From Bacteroidetes bacterium UBA4414 (GTDB lineage Bacteria; Bacteroidota; Bacteroidia; Chitinophagales; Chitinophagaceae): DNA of 64,000 bases. Each line of letters begins with the position of its first letter. Position 1 is the stretch's first letter. The position numbers and the translations under genes are program-made. The notes below the pieces were generated by a model that was given only the letters and a program-made list of their open reading frames with translations, was not told where the DNA came from and did not search any database. The stretch covers positions 2,268 through 66,267 of the forward strand of contig DGQM01000019.1 in assembly GCA_002389765.1 (NCBI GenBank), in the 5' to 3' direction. Below, piece after piece: positions 9,483-18,366 of this stretch.

Positions 9483-10592
9483 ATGAAACTCTTTATTACT
9501 TATGAATACTTTTTGCCTGCCTACAAAGCAGGTGGCCCTGTACAGTCTTTGGCAAATTTAGTTGCTAATTACAATCATGCTGATATATACATCTATTGCA
9601 GGAACACAGATTTAGATAGAACTGTGTTGGATGTAAAAGCGGATGAGTGGACGCAATTCAATAAGAATACTAAAGTGTTTTACGTATCGGGCAAAAGTGA
9701 AACTTCTGTTCATGATTTACTAACACAAGTAAAGCCTGATGTAATATTTATAAATGGCATCTTCTCGCCTGCTTACAACCTGAAACCGTTGCTGTGGTCT
9801 GGAGATGCTACTAAGGTAGTGTCTGCGAGAGGGATGTTGCATCCCGGAGCATTGTCGCAAAAGTCGCTGAAGAAAAAAGCATACCTCGCAGCATACAAGA
9901 TACTGGGGTTGCATAAAAAATGCATCTTCCATGTTACCACACAGGAAGAGAAGCAATATGTTTTCAATACGTTTGGCAGTGGTGTGAAAGTATACATTGC
10001 TCCCAATTTCCCGAACGTAATAGATAAGCTACCTGCCAATCCCAAAGAGTTGGGTAAACTAAAGCTTGTTACCATAGCGCTGATAAGCCCTATGAAAAAC
10101 ATAAAGCTGGTATTGGAAGCATTAGCAAAATGCAGTTCACCTATTACGTATGATATCTACGGGCCTATCAAGGACGCAGCATATTGGCAGGAGTGTTTAC
10201 AATTGATAGCAACAATGCCATCTAATATCTGTGTGCAATACCACGGTGCTGTGACGCCTGATAAAATACAAGCTACACTTGCTGATAATCATTGCATGAT
10301 ACAGCCAAGCAAGAGCGAGAATTTTGGTCACGCTATTTATGAAGCACTGGCAGCAGGCAAGCCCGTTATTACGAGCCACTATACTCCGTGGAATAATCTG
10401 GAAGAAAGTAATGCAGGCTACAACGTAGATATTAATAACATACAGACAATAACAGCTGCTATTGAAAAAATGGCATCGCTGAATAACGAAGCATACACAG
10501 CTTGCAGCAATGCATCTGCACAGTATGCTGCAAAAAGTATAGATGTTGCATCGGTGAAGAAAAACTATGATGCAATGTTTTTAAGCAAATAA
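9483..10592 (+). CDS. Glycosyltransferase family 4 protein
   Basis: A 369-residue GT-B enzyme. The N-terminus reads MKLFITYEYFLPAYKAGGPV with the family 4 GG loop. VVSARGMLHPGALSQKS near residue 112 is typical of a family 4 subgroup. The donor lobe has KLVTIALISPMKNIKLVLEAL (about 195-215) and the E-x7-E site in SKSENFGHAIYEALAAGKPV. Its ATG directly abuts the polymerase-like gene's stop. It probably adds one sugar of the repeat unit. Confidence 0.85.
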   Translation: MKLFITYEYFLPAYKAGGPVQSLANLVANYNHADIYIYCRNTDLDRTVLDVKADEWTQFNKNTKVFYVSGKSETSVHDLLTQVKPDVIFINGIFSPAYNLKPLLWSGDATKVVSARGMLHPGALSQKSLKKKAYLAAYKILGLHKKCIFHVTTQEEKQYVFNTFGSGVKVYIAPNFPNVIDKLPANPKELGKLKLVTIALISPMKNIKLVLEALAKCSSPITYDIYGPIKDAAYWQECLQLIATMPSNICVQYHGAVTPDKIQATLADNHCMIQPSKSENFGHAIYEALAAGKPVITSHYTPWNNLEESNAGYNVDINNIQTITAAIEKMASLNNEAYTACSNASAQYAAKSIDVASVKKNYDAMFLSK

Positions 10593-10605
10593 ACAATACA
10601 TAGTA

Positions 10606-12333
10606 ATGATAATCTTAGGTATTAATGCCTACCACGCAGACTCAAGTGCTGCTATCCTGAAAGATGGCGAACTGATTGCTGCATCTGAAGAAGAAAGGTT
10701 TACAAGGGTAAAGCACTGGGCAGGGTTTCCTGAAAAAGCAATAATGTTTTGCCTGAAAGAATTAGGCATCACCATCAATGAGGTAGACCATATTGCGATA
10801 GGTCGCGACCCCAAAGCAAAGCTGGATAAGAAGATGCTCTATCTGCTCAAGAATCCGGGTGGTGGTTTTAAGACTGTGCTCAACAGATTGAGCAATACAA
10901 AAAAAGTAGCTTCGCTGGAACAAGAGCTGTCGCGCATCACAGGTGTTGATGCTGCGCTCATCAAACCAAAGATTCATAATGTAGAGCACCATCGCAGCCA
11001 TCTGGCATCTGCATTTTTTGCAAGCCCTTATGATGAGGCAGCGCTCTTGTCTATTGATGGCTCGGGCGATTTTACCAGCACAATGATTGCTGTTGGTAAA
11101 GGCAATAAAATTGAAGTACTGGATTCTATAGACTTTCCGGTGTCGGTAGGTACATTCTACACGGCATTTACCCAATACCTCGGCTTCCCGCATTATGGCG
11201 ATGAGTACAAAGTGATGGGCCTTGCCCCGTATGGCGAACCGAAGTACGTTGATAAGATAAGAGATGTAATCAAGTTTACAGAAGACGGGCTGTTTACATG
11301 GAATCAGAAATATTTCAAATCGGCTAAAGATGTGGTGGTTACCTATGGCGATGATCACATTCCGTTTGTAGGTAGTTTGTTCGCGCCCTATTTTGAAGAA
11401 CAGTTTGGCAAAGCTCGTGGCAAAGGCGATGAGTTGACACAATACCATAAAGATATTGCAGCATCTGTGCAGCGTTTTACAGAAGAGCTGATATTCCACA
11501 TTGTAAATCACCTGCAAAAACGTACAGGGTTGAAGAACCTGTGTATAGCAGGTGGCGTGGCACAAAACTCTGTTGCTAATGGTAAAATATTAGCTAACTC
11601 AGGTTTTGAAAATCTGTACATCCCATCTGCGGGTCATGATGCCGGTATCTCAATGGGCTCTGCATTTTATGTATACAATCAGGTGCTGAGTCAACCACGT
11701 GCAAAAGCAGTATATTCTGCATACACAGGTAGCAAGTTCAGCAACGAAGAAATAGAAGCATTCCTGAAAGAACGCAACATCACTTACAAGCGTTTGGATG
11801 ATGCATCGTTATACGATTATGTATCAGACAGGTTGGTGAATGCGGGAGTTGTTGGTTGGTTCCAGGGGCGTGCAGAGTTTGGTCCGCGTGCATTGGGTGG
11901 CAGGTCTATACTGGCAGACCCGCGCCGTACTGATGCTAAAGATTTGCTGAATGCAAAAATCAAACGTCGCGAAAGTTTCCGCCCGTTCGCACCATCTATA
12001 TTGAAGGAGTTTGTACCGGAATATTTTGAGTACACGGAAAATGTTCCGTTTATGGAAAAAGTATTCCCTATCAAAAAAGAAAAGCATAGCTCAATACCTG
12101 CAGTTACACACGTAGATGGTACAGGCCGCTTGCAGAGTGTAGATAAAATAGTGTCGCCACGTTATTACAACCTGATAGATGCTTTCCGTCAGAAGACAGG
12201 TGTGCCTATACTATTGAATACATCGTTCAACGAAAACGAGCCGATTGTAAATACACCTGCAGAAGCGCTGGATTGCTTCCTGCGTACAAAGATGGATATG
12301 CTGGTGCTTGAAAACTGTGTAGTAGAAAGGTAA
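10606..12333 (+). CDS. Carbamoyltransferase (NodU/CmcH family)
   Basis: A 575-residue enzyme expected to transfer a carbamoyl group from carbamoyl phosphate, via carbamoyl-adenylate, to a hydroxyl of a sugar or other acceptor. The N-terminal Kae1-like part has MIILGINAYHADSSAAIL, EEERFTRVKH and HHRSHLASAFFASPYDEAA (about residues 128-146), then SIDGSGDFTST. A second block is LCIAGGVAQNSVANGK. The C-terminal domain carries GRAEFGPRALGGRSILADPR and RESFRPFAPSIL, the family signature. It sits between two glycosyltransferases, so O-carbamoylation of the glycan is a reasonable inference. Confidence 0.9.
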   Translation: MIILGINAYHADSSAAILKDGELIAASEEERFTRVKHWAGFPEKAIMFCLKELGITINEVDHIAIGRDPKAKLDKKMLYLLKNPGGGFKTVLNRLSNTKKVASLEQELSRITGVDAALIKPKIHNVEHHRSHLASAFFASPYDEAALLSIDGSGDFTSTMIAVGKGNKIEVLDSIDFPVSVGTFYTAFTQYLGFPHYGDEYKVMGLAPYGEPKYVDKIRDVIKFTEDGLFTWNQKYFKSAKDVVVTYGDDHIPFVGSLFAPYFEEQFGKARGKGDELTQYHKDIAASVQRFTEELIFHIVNHLQKRTGLKNLCIAGGVAQNSVANGKILANSGFENLYIPSAGHDAGISMGSAFYVYNQVLSQPRAKAVYSAYTGSKFSNEEIEAFLKERNITYKRLDDASLYDYVSDRLVNAGVVGWFQGRAEFGPRALGGRSILADPRRTDAKDLLNAKIKRRESFRPFAPSILKEFVPEYFEYTENVPFMEKVFPIKKEKHSSIPAVTHVDGTGRLQSVDKIVSPRYYNLIDAFRQKTGVPILLNTSFNENEPIVNTPAEALDCFLRTKMDMLVLENCVVER

Positions 12334-13473
12334 GTGAAGATTGTATTTGTAAACCAAACGGCCAATTACCTGTTTGCAGACATCATTACAGCATTTGCAA
12401 GCAAGATGCCCACTGCACAAATAGAAGCATGGTATGGTAGTTTCGATTACGATGTAAAGAAGTTGCCTCCAAACGTTACTACGCATATAGGTCCTGTGTA
12501 TGATAGAACAAGTTTTTCTCGCAGGTTTCGTACATGGACGAAGTTTTATTTCTGGATGCGCAACAAAGTGAAACAGGAAGATGTTGCAAACACAAAATTC
12601 TTCTTTGTTTCTAATCCGCCACTGTTTGTGTTCTTGCCACGATTGCAGAAAATGCAATTCGCCACATTGATATACGATTTGTATCCCGATGTGATGACGG
12701 GCTTTCGCAAAAATGCTTTGCTGAATAATATTGCAAACTATTGGGCAAAGAAAAACAGACAGGTATTGCCATCTGCACAAAAGATATTTACGCTGGGTAC
12801 AGGTTTAAAAACTGCTATCGAAAAATACCTGCCTGCATCACAAACTGATAAAGTGAAGGTAGTGCCCATTTGGAACAAACAGGTGGAAACAACAAACGCA
12901 TCTACCCGTGATTTCAGGAAAGAGTGGGGGCTGGGAGATAAGAAAGTTATTCTCTATTCAGGCAATATAGGCCTTACACACCCGCTTGAATATCTGGTAG
13001 AGATAGCAAAGAAGCTACAATCGAATCCTGATTGGGCAGTAGTGATAGTGGGCAATGATAGCAAGAAAGTAAAATTGAAAGACCTTGCAGAAGGGCTTAC
13101 TAATATTCAGTTTCATGCACCTGTTCCGTTTGCAGACTTGTCGCAGTTGTTATCTATAGCCACATGGGGTTATGTAACGCTCGATACAAGTGCTACTAAT
13201 AATTCTGTGCCAAGCAAAACATATAACTTGCTCGCTGCAGGTAGCCCGCTCTTAGCAATGGTAAACAGTGCATCCGAAATAGCATCACTGATAGATACCT
13301 ACAATGTTGGTATCTCTTTCAAAGAAGATGATATCGACGCCGCTTTGCAAAAGCTGCTGCGTGTAGATGCGGAGCAACACAATCAACTAAAACAAAATGC
13401 GGTGGAATGTTCAAAGCATTTCACCAAAGCATTGGCAGATAATTTTACAAAAAGCCTCGGCTGGCATGTATAA
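12334..13473 (+). CDS. Glycosyltransferase family 4 protein (WbuB-like)
   Basis: A 379-residue glycosyltransferase. It begins KIVFVNQTANYLFADI and carries VILYSGNIGLTHPLEYLVEIA (about 206-226) and AVVIVGNDSKK. Near residue 290, SVPSKTYNLLAAGSPLLAMV is the donor-site stretch of the WbuB/WbpH group. The start is GTG at 12334, abutting the carbamoyltransferase stop. Its last 8 bases overlap the start of the sugar transferase. This type of enzyme often adds the second sugar onto the product of a PglC/WcaJ-type initiator, which here is the next gene. Confidence 0.83.
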   Translation: MKIVFVNQTANYLFADIITAFASKMPTAQIEAWYGSFDYDVKKLPPNVTTHIGPVYDRTSFSRRFRTWTKFYFWMRNKVKQEDVANTKFFFVSNPPLFVFLPRLQKMQFATLIYDLYPDVMTGFRKNALLNNIANYWAKKNRQVLPSAQKIFTLGTGLKTAIEKYLPASQTDKVKVVPIWNKQVETTNASTRDFRKEWGLGDKKVILYSGNIGLTHPLEYLVEIAKKLQSNPDWAVVIVGNDSKKVKLKDLAEGLTNIQFHAPVPFADLSQLLSIATWGYVTLDTSATNNSVPSKTYNLLAAGSPLLAMVNSASEIASLIDTYNVGISFKEDDIDAALQKLLRVDAEQHNQLKQNAVECSKHFTKALADNFTKSLGWHV

Positions 13474-14086
13474 ACAATTCTTCAAACCGCTGTTAGATAA
13501 GCTCATTGCTTTGATAGGATTTATCATCCTGTCTCCGCTCTTTGTGTTGGCTACAGTGTTTTTGTTTATTGCTAATCATGGTAAGCCGTTTTTCTTTCAG
13601 CCACGCCCCGGCAAGAGGGGCAGAATATTCCGCATCATCAAGTTCAAAACAATGAACGATGCAAAAGATGAGAACGGACAATTGTTGTCTGATGAAAAAC
13701 GCCTCACGGTCGTTGGTGCTATTGTGCGCAAAACATCTATAGATGAAGTGCCGCAATTGCTGAATGTACTGATAGGAGATATGAGCCTGATAGGTCCGCG
13801 CCCGTTATTGGCAGAGTATCTGCCGTTGTACAATGAGCGTCAACGACGCAGGCACGAAGTAAAGCCAGGCATCACCGGATGGGCACAGGTAAATGGTCGT
13901 AATTCCATATCTTGGGAAGATAAGTTTGAACTCGACGTTTATTATGTCGATCATATTTCTTTCCTGCTCGATGTTAAGATATTGCTTATGACGGTAGTGA
14001 ATGTATTTCGTGGTAAAGGCATCAGCCAGGAAGGAGCAGCAACAATGGAAAAATTTAAAGGAACACCAAAGCAACAGGTATCATGA
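13466..14086 (+). CDS. Initiating sugar-phosphate transferase (PglC/WcaJ-type bacterial sugar transferase)
   Basis: I place the start at ATG 13466, overlapping the preceding gene by 8 bases, which gives 206 residues. The frame stays open further upstream, but that extension overlaps the previous gene and matches nothing in the family. The protein transfers a sugar phosphate from UDP-sugar to undecaprenyl phosphate. It has one N-terminal membrane segment (LIALIGFIILSPLFVLATVF). It then has FFFQPRPGKRGRIFRIIKFK, RKTSIDEVPQLLNVLIGDMS, LIGPRPLLAEYLPLY and VKPGITGWAQVNGRN. This is the small monotopic PglC-like form without the extra N-terminal helices of WcaJ. Confidence 0.9.
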   Translation: MYKQFFKPLLDKLIALIGFIILSPLFVLATVFLFIANHGKPFFFQPRPGKRGRIFRIIKFKTMNDAKDENGQLLSDEKRLTVVGAIVRKTSIDEVPQLLNVLIGDMSLIGPRPLLAEYLPLYNERQRRRHEVKPGITGWAQVNGRNSISWEDKFELDVYYVDHISFLLDVKILLMTVVNVFRGKGISQEGAATMEKFKGTPKQQVS

Positions 14087-14688
14087 TATTATTCGGCGCA
14101 AGTGGTCATGGTAAGGTTATTATAGATATACTGGAACTGAACGGTATTGATGATATAACCATCTGGGATGATAATGCCACCGCGCCTGTGTGGGATTATG
14201 AAACAGGTAAGCCCGATGCAACATCATTGGCAGATGAGCCGATTATTATTTCCATAGGCAGTAACGAAGCCCGCAAAAAAGTGGTGGAGCGTCTACCTTT
14301 GGATGCCAACTATATAGTAGCAATTCATCCGCAAGCCATATTGGCAAGAACAGTGAGTATTGATAACGGAACAGTTGTGATGGGCGGTGTGGTAATCAAT
14401 CCGGATACTACAATCGGCAAGCACTGCATCATCAATACAAACGCTTCTGTAGATCATGATTGTACAATCGGAGATTATGTACACATATCTCCCAACGTTG
14501 CATTGTGTGGTAATATAACAATAGGCGAAGGCACGCATATTGGTGCCGGCACTGTAGTAATACCCGGAAAGAAGATTGGAAAGTGGTGTGTGATAGGTGC
14601 GGGTAGTGTAATAATAGAAGATGTCCCTGATTATGCTACTGTAGTAGGTAATCCCGGTCGTGTTATTAAAACTTCAAAGAAAGATTAG
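14083..14688 (+). CDS. NeuD/PglD-family sugar O- or N-acyltransferase
   Basis: A 201-residue left-handed beta-helix acyltransferase. The N-terminal nucleotide-sugar binding half begins MILFGASGHGKVIIDIL. The C-terminal half shows hexapeptide repeats from about residue 100, with VDHDCTIGD carrying the probable catalytic histidine and ITIGEGTHIGAGTVVIPG following. It overlaps the sugar transferase gene by 4 bases (ATGA) and precedes a DegT-type aminotransferase. The trio matches the PglC-PglD-PglE arrangement for diacetylbacillosamine-like sugars, so it probably N-acetylates a UDP-4-amino-sugar. Confidence 0.88.
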   Translation: MILFGASGHGKVIIDILELNGIDDITIWDDNATAPVWDYETGKPDATSLADEPIIISIGSNEARKKVVERLPLDANYIVAIHPQAILARTVSIDNGTVVMGGVVINPDTTIGKHCIINTNASVDHDCTIGDYVHISPNVALCGNITIGEGTHIGAGTVVIPGKKIGKWCVIGAGSVIIEDVPDYATVVGNPGRVIKTSKKD

Positions 14689-14694
14689 CGATAC

Positions 14695-15822
14695 ATGAAT
14701 CCGAAAATCTGGCTTTCATCTCCTCACATGGGTGGTACAGAACTCAACTACATCCACGAGGCTTTTGATACAAATTGGGTAGCTCCGCTGGGGCCCAATG
14801 TCGATAATTTTGAAAAAGACATTGCCACCTACCTGAAGGAAGATGTGCATGTAGCAGCGCTTAGTTCCGGTACTGCTGCGTTGCATCTTGCATTGGTATT
14901 AGCAGGTGTGCAGGCAGGCGACGAGGTTATTTGCCAGAGCATGACATTCTCTGCATCTGCCAACCCTATAGCGTATCTGGGTGCTACACCTGTATTTGTA
15001 GATAGCGAAGCAGATACATGGAATATGTCTCCTGCATTGCTGGAACAAGCAATTCAGGATAGAATAGCAAAAGGCAAAACACCCAAGGCAATCATACCTG
15101 TACACCTGTATGGTATGCCAGCAAAGATAAACGAGATACAGGCCATAGCAGATAAGTATGGCATTGCTATAATAGAAGACGCAGCAGAGGCTTTAGGTTC
15201 TCATGTTGATGGTAAGATGTGTGGTGCCTATGGCACTATCAGTGCACTCTCTTTCAATGGCAATAAAATCATTACAACATCTGGCGGCGGTGCATTAGTA
15301 GCACATAGCAAAGAGCTGACACAGAAAGCCACCTTCCTTGCTACACAGGCGCGCGATGCTGCTCCGCACTACGAGCACTCGCACATTGGCTACAACTATC
15401 GCATGAGCAATATCTGTGCAGGTATAGGTCGTGGACAAATGGAAGTGTTAGCTAAGCGTGTAGAACAACGCAGAGCGGTATACAACAGGTACTACGAAAA
15501 AATGAAAAACCTGAAATGTGTATCCTTTGTAGATGAGCCAGCAGGTTATTTCAGTAACAGGTGGTTGTCTACTATTTTGATAGACCCTGCAAGTGGTGTA
15601 ACAAGAGAAACACTCCGCCTTGCTTTCGAGCAGGATAATATAGAGTCTCGCCCGTTGTGGAAGCCGATGCATATGCAACCAATATTTGCAGATGCACCTT
15701 TCTATGGAGATGGCACTTCAGAGAGATTATTCCGCGATGGTCTTTGTCTGCCATCAGGTTCCAACCTTACAGATGCAGATTTCGAGCGCATCTTCAAAGT
15801 GATAGATACCATATTCGCTTAG
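14695..15822 (+). CDS. DegT/DnrJ/EryC1 family PLP aminotransferase (PglE-like)
   Basis: A 375-residue aminotransferase of the sugar-nucleotide type. ALSSGTAALHLALVLAGV (about 55-72) is the phosphate-binding region. IIEDAAEALGS near 162 holds the ring-stacking aspartate. SFNGNKIITTSGGGALV near 187-203 holds the Schiff-base lysine. It probably makes a 4-amino sugar from a UDP-4-keto-6-deoxy sugar for the neighbouring acyltransferase. It is the last gene of the polysaccharide operon, ending about 20 bases before a strong hairpin. Confidence 0.9.
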   Translation: MNPKIWLSSPHMGGTELNYIHEAFDTNWVAPLGPNVDNFEKDIATYLKEDVHVAALSSGTAALHLALVLAGVQAGDEVICQSMTFSASANPIAYLGATPVFVDSEADTWNMSPALLEQAIQDRIAKGKTPKAIIPVHLYGMPAKINEIQAIADKYGIAIIEDAAEALGSHVDGKMCGAYGTISALSFNGNKIITTSGGGALVAHSKELTQKATFLATQARDAAPHYEHSHIGYNYRMSNICAGIGRGQMEVLAKRVEQRRAVYNRYYEKMKNLKCVSFVDEPAGYFSNRWLSTILIDPASGVTRETLRLAFEQDNIESRPLWKPMHMQPIFADAPFYGDGTSERLFRDGLCLPSGSNLTDADFERIFKVIDTIFA

Positions 15823-15840
15823 CAGATACTTACAGATATA

Positions 15841-15871
15841 AAGAAGCCCCGTTCTATGAACGGGGCTTCTT
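15841..15871. terminator. Bidirectional intrinsic terminator
   Basis: A perfect 14-bp stem (AAGAAGCCCCGTTC with its complement) and a 3-base loop. It lies between the end of the polysaccharide operon and the convergent DUF3098 gene, and the arm ends supply short A/T runs for both directions. Confidence 0.9.
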
Positions 15872-15890
15872 CGTTATAAAGCAGTTTTGA

Positions 15891-16163
15891 TTAAGCTTGG
15901 TTAGCAGGCTTTTTCATGATAGCATATACTTCTATTGCAAAGCCCAAAAGTATCAGTAGCGGCGCAACAGTGATGCGTGTTGTGCTGTACACCTCGTCGT
16001 AGTTAAACTTGTTAGGGTCTGTGCTTTTACCACCGGACATCAGCATGAAGCCGATGAGTATTACAACAACACCTGCAATCATCCACATATAATTGCCTTT
16101 GTCAAACAGGAAAGTCTGGTTGCCTTTAGGCGTTAAATCTTTTGTTGTTTTAGTTATTGCCAT
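15891..16163 (-). CDS. DUF3098 family membrane protein
   Basis: A 90-residue protein with two hydrophobic segments: MWMIAGVVVILIGFMLMSGG (about 26-45) and TVAPLLILLGFAIEVYAIM near 65-83. The pattern of a short polar head, KGNYMWMIAGVVVILIGF and a DPNKFNYDEVYSTTRIT loop is that of DUF3098, a small inner-membrane family of Bacteroidota found next to ftsX. It follows ftsX here by 24 bases in the same orientation. The function is unknown; a role linked to cell division is only suggested by the neighbour. Confidence 0.85.
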   Translation of the reverse strand: MAITKTTKDLTPKGNQTFLFDKGNYMWMIAGVVVILIGFMLMSGGKSTDPNKFNYDEVYSTTRITVAPLLILLGFAIEVYAIMKKPANQA

Positions 16164-16187
16164 AGCTACAATATTAGGAAAGAATTT

Positions 16188-17045
16188 TTAATAAAGGTCG
16201 TCAACATGCATTTTTAAATACTTCACTACAGAGCGGTGTGTGCTCAGCAGCGATATCAGTACACCCAGCACTATCATGCCGAATATCAGCATGAACAGCA
16301 ACGCAGGCTCGCGCAATGCCTTGATGGGTGGGAACTGGCTTTCTGCAAATGAGATAACCAGCCACAGGCCTATTGCCGATATCACACCACTAATCAAACC
16401 GTTCAGTATTGCACGTTTATCAAACGGGCGGGATATAAAGTAGCGGGTAGCGCCCACCATCTGCATAGTCTTAATCAGGAAGCGGTTGCTGAACATAGCA
16501 AGGCGCACGGTATTGTCTATCAGTATGGCTACTACTATAAACAGTAGCAGCGATATACCACCCAGTATCAAACCTATCTTTCTGAAATTGCTGTTGATAT
16601 TATCTACAATCGTATTCGGATATGCAACATCACGTACCACATTGCTCTGCATGGCAAATGCCTTGATTTTTGCCAGGCTGTCTTTGTTAACATATTCTGA
16701 GTGCAGGTTCAGCGATATAGAAGCATACAACGGATTAAAGTCGAGTAGCTCTGTAAAGTCCTCACCGCCTTCTTCAAAAAACTTCTTCGCAGCTTCCTCT
16801 TTGGTGATGATGGTAGCCTTTTTGGTAAAAGGCTGATTATCCAGAATCATCTTCATTTTCTGGATGTTTTCTGTACGGGTATTATCGTGCAGTATCACAT
16901 CTACCTGTATATCTTCTTTAAATACGCGGCTCAGTGCACGCCCGTTTATCATCAGCCAACCCAGATTGCCCAGCAGGAATAATACCAGTGAGATACCTAT
17001 GATGGCATATATATATGATGGTTTTGCTTTTTTTACGGCAGACAT
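16188..17045 (-). CDS. ftsX: Cell division protein FtsX (ABC transporter permease)
   Basis: A 285-residue permease with an N-terminal membrane segment (YIYAIIGISLVLFLLGNLGWL). A periplasmic domain of about 130 residues follows, with VDVILHDNTR and PNTIVDNINSNF. Three further membrane segments make up the FtsX core, with the MQMVGATRYFISRPF motif near residues 194-208. With FtsE it forms the complex that activates peptidoglycan hydrolases at division. No ftsE is adjacent. A TATTTTTG element on the minus strand lies about 20 bases upstream of the ATG. Confidence 0.92.
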   Translation of the reverse strand: MSAVKKAKPSYIYAIIGISLVLFLLGNLGWLMINGRALSRVFKEDIQVDVILHDNTRTENIQKMKMILDNQPFTKKATIITKEEAAKKFFEEGGEDFTELLDFNPLYASISLNLHSEYVNKDSLAKIKAFAMQSNVVRDVAYPNTIVDNINSNFRKIGLILGGISLLLFIVVAILIDNTVRLAMFSNRFLIKTMQMVGATRYFISRPFDKRAILNGLISGVISAIGLWLVISFAESQFPPIKALREPALLFMLIFGMIVLGVLISLLSTHRSVVKYLKMHVDDLY

Positions 17046-17062
17046 TCAATTTCCTTATCGCT

Positions 17063-17070
17063 CAAAAATA
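17063..17070 (-). promoter_or_regulatory. Candidate Bacteroidota -7 element upstream of ftsX
   Basis: Read on the minus strand, this is TATTTTTG, a full match to TAnnTTTG, 18 bases from the ftsX start. A TTTG at 17096-17099 is 25 bases away, too far for the usual -33 element, so only the -7 box is supported. Confidence 0.4.
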
Positions 17071-17196
17071 TAAAAATAAGGTAGAAAACGGGGGGCAAAT
17101 GCCTATTTTACTATGCATTTAACAATTTCATTTATGTACCTGCGTTATATACCCAACCAACATTTATCTATTTTAGCCAACGAATCAAATTAACAC

Positions 17197-18330
17197 ATGC
17201 AGGATTTAACCCATTTCTTTGCCAACAGGCATTTTATTGAAACCAAACCAACAGGTACCTACCAGCCTATGCAGTTGGGTGCCAACATACAATTTGCCAC
17301 ACAAGACAATTTTGACTGGGACGATGCAGAGATAGTAATTATAGGTTGCGGAGAGCAAAGGGGGGAGAATGAGGAACTTGGCTACAGCAACGGGCCGAAT
17401 GCCATTCGTGAGGAGCTGTACAAAATGTTCTCCTGGCACCCTGCGGTAAGGATTACCGATGCCGGCAATATTTTGGAAGGTGCAGGCTTGGGTGACTCGC
17501 GTGCTGCGCTCCGTACCGTACTGCACGAGCTTGAGCAGGCAGGCAAAACAGTGATAGTACTCGGTGGTTCTCACGACCTTACGCTGCAACAATACGAAGC
17601 ATTCAAGAAATCTGAAAAGATGATTAATGCTACGGTAGCAGATATGCTGATAGACCTTGATGAGGAAGAGGCCGTAACGTCGCGCAGCTTCCTGATGGAT
17701 ATGCTGACAGGGCAGCCCAATTTCATAACACATTATAGCCACATAGGTTTCCAGAGCTATTATGCCCACCCGCGGATGTTGGAAACATTGGATAAACTCC
17801 GTTTCGATTTCTTCCGTCTGGGCAAAGTGCGCGAGCATTTTGAAGATGTAGAACCTGTATTGCGAAATAGCAACTTGTTCAGCTTCGATATGTCTGCCAT
17901 CAGGTACAGCGATGCACCTGTAAATGTAAATGGTTCGCCGAACGGTTTTACGGGCGATGAGGCTTGTATCCTGACACGCTATGCAGGTATGGGTACCAAC
18001 CTCAGTTCTTTCGGTATCTATGGCTACGACCCTACGCACGATGTGCATAATATGACTGCCAAACTCATCTCGCAGATGATATGGTATTTCATTGATGGCT
18101 ATCTGGTGCGCAAGTCTGAGGCTAAACTGACTGACCATGAAGAGTTTATCTCCTTCCATGTGGCATTTACCGAAAACGAAACGGTATTTCTGAAGAGTAA
18201 ACGTACCAATCGCTGGTGGATGAAGTTGCCGAATGGCTCTTATGTGCCATGTTCTTACAACGACTATATAGCTGCCAGCAATGATGAAATACCGGAACGC
18301 TGGCTGCGCGAACAGGAACGCCTTATCTGA
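17197..18330 (+). CDS. Ureohydrolase (arginase/formimidoylglutamase) superfamily protein with altered metal site
   Basis: A 377-residue protein with the arginase-like fold signature VIVLGGSHDLTLQQYEAF (about 119-136), DVEPVLRNSN and SFDMSAIRYSDAPVNVNG near 229-246. This matches the Bacteroidota group annotated as formimidoylglutamase, which hydrolyses N-formimidoyl-L-glutamate in histidine breakdown. The classical Mn ligands are not kept: GGDHS is GGSHD, DAHxD is replaced around LIDLDEEE (151-158), and SxDxDxxDP is SFDMSAIRYSD. Catalysis by the canonical dinuclear site is therefore doubtful. No other histidine-degradation gene is nearby. Confidence 0.75.
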   Translation: MQDLTHFFANRHFIETKPTGTYQPMQLGANIQFATQDNFDWDDAEIVIIGCGEQRGENEELGYSNGPNAIREELYKMFSWHPAVRITDAGNILEGAGLGDSRAALRTVLHELEQAGKTVIVLGGSHDLTLQQYEAFKKSEKMINATVADMLIDLDEEEAVTSRSFLMDMLTGQPNFITHYSHIGFQSYYAHPRMLETLDKLRFDFFRLGKVREHFEDVEPVLRNSNLFSFDMSAIRYSDAPVNVNGSPNGFTGDEACILTRYAGMGTNLSSFGIYGYDPTHDVHNMTAKLISQMIWYFIDGYLVRKSEAKLTDHEEFISFHVAFTENETVFLKSKRTNRWWMKLPNGSYVPCSYNDYIAASNDEIPERWLREQERLI

Positions 18331-18351
18331 TAGTATTTGACACAAATAACG

Positions 18352-18359
18352 TATTTTTG
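18352..18359 (+). promoter_or_regulatory. Candidate -7 element for hflX
   Basis: TATTTTTG matches TAnnTTTG and lies 45 bases before the likely hflX ATG. A hairpin at 18367-18389 would sit at the very 5' end of any transcript from here. No properly spaced -33 TTTG is present. Confidence 0.3.
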
Positions 18360-18366
18360 TATGCAG

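Noticed and set aside
10762..11565. 267-codon minus-strand open frame inside the carbamoyltransferase gene
   Set aside because: It is antisense to conserved carbamoyltransferase motifs and its composition is that of a reversed reading of a coding strand.
13397..13465. N-terminal extension of the sugar-phosphate transferase frame
   Set aside because: It overlaps the preceding glycosyltransferase coding sequence and has no family similarity; ATG 13466 directly precedes the expected membrane helix.
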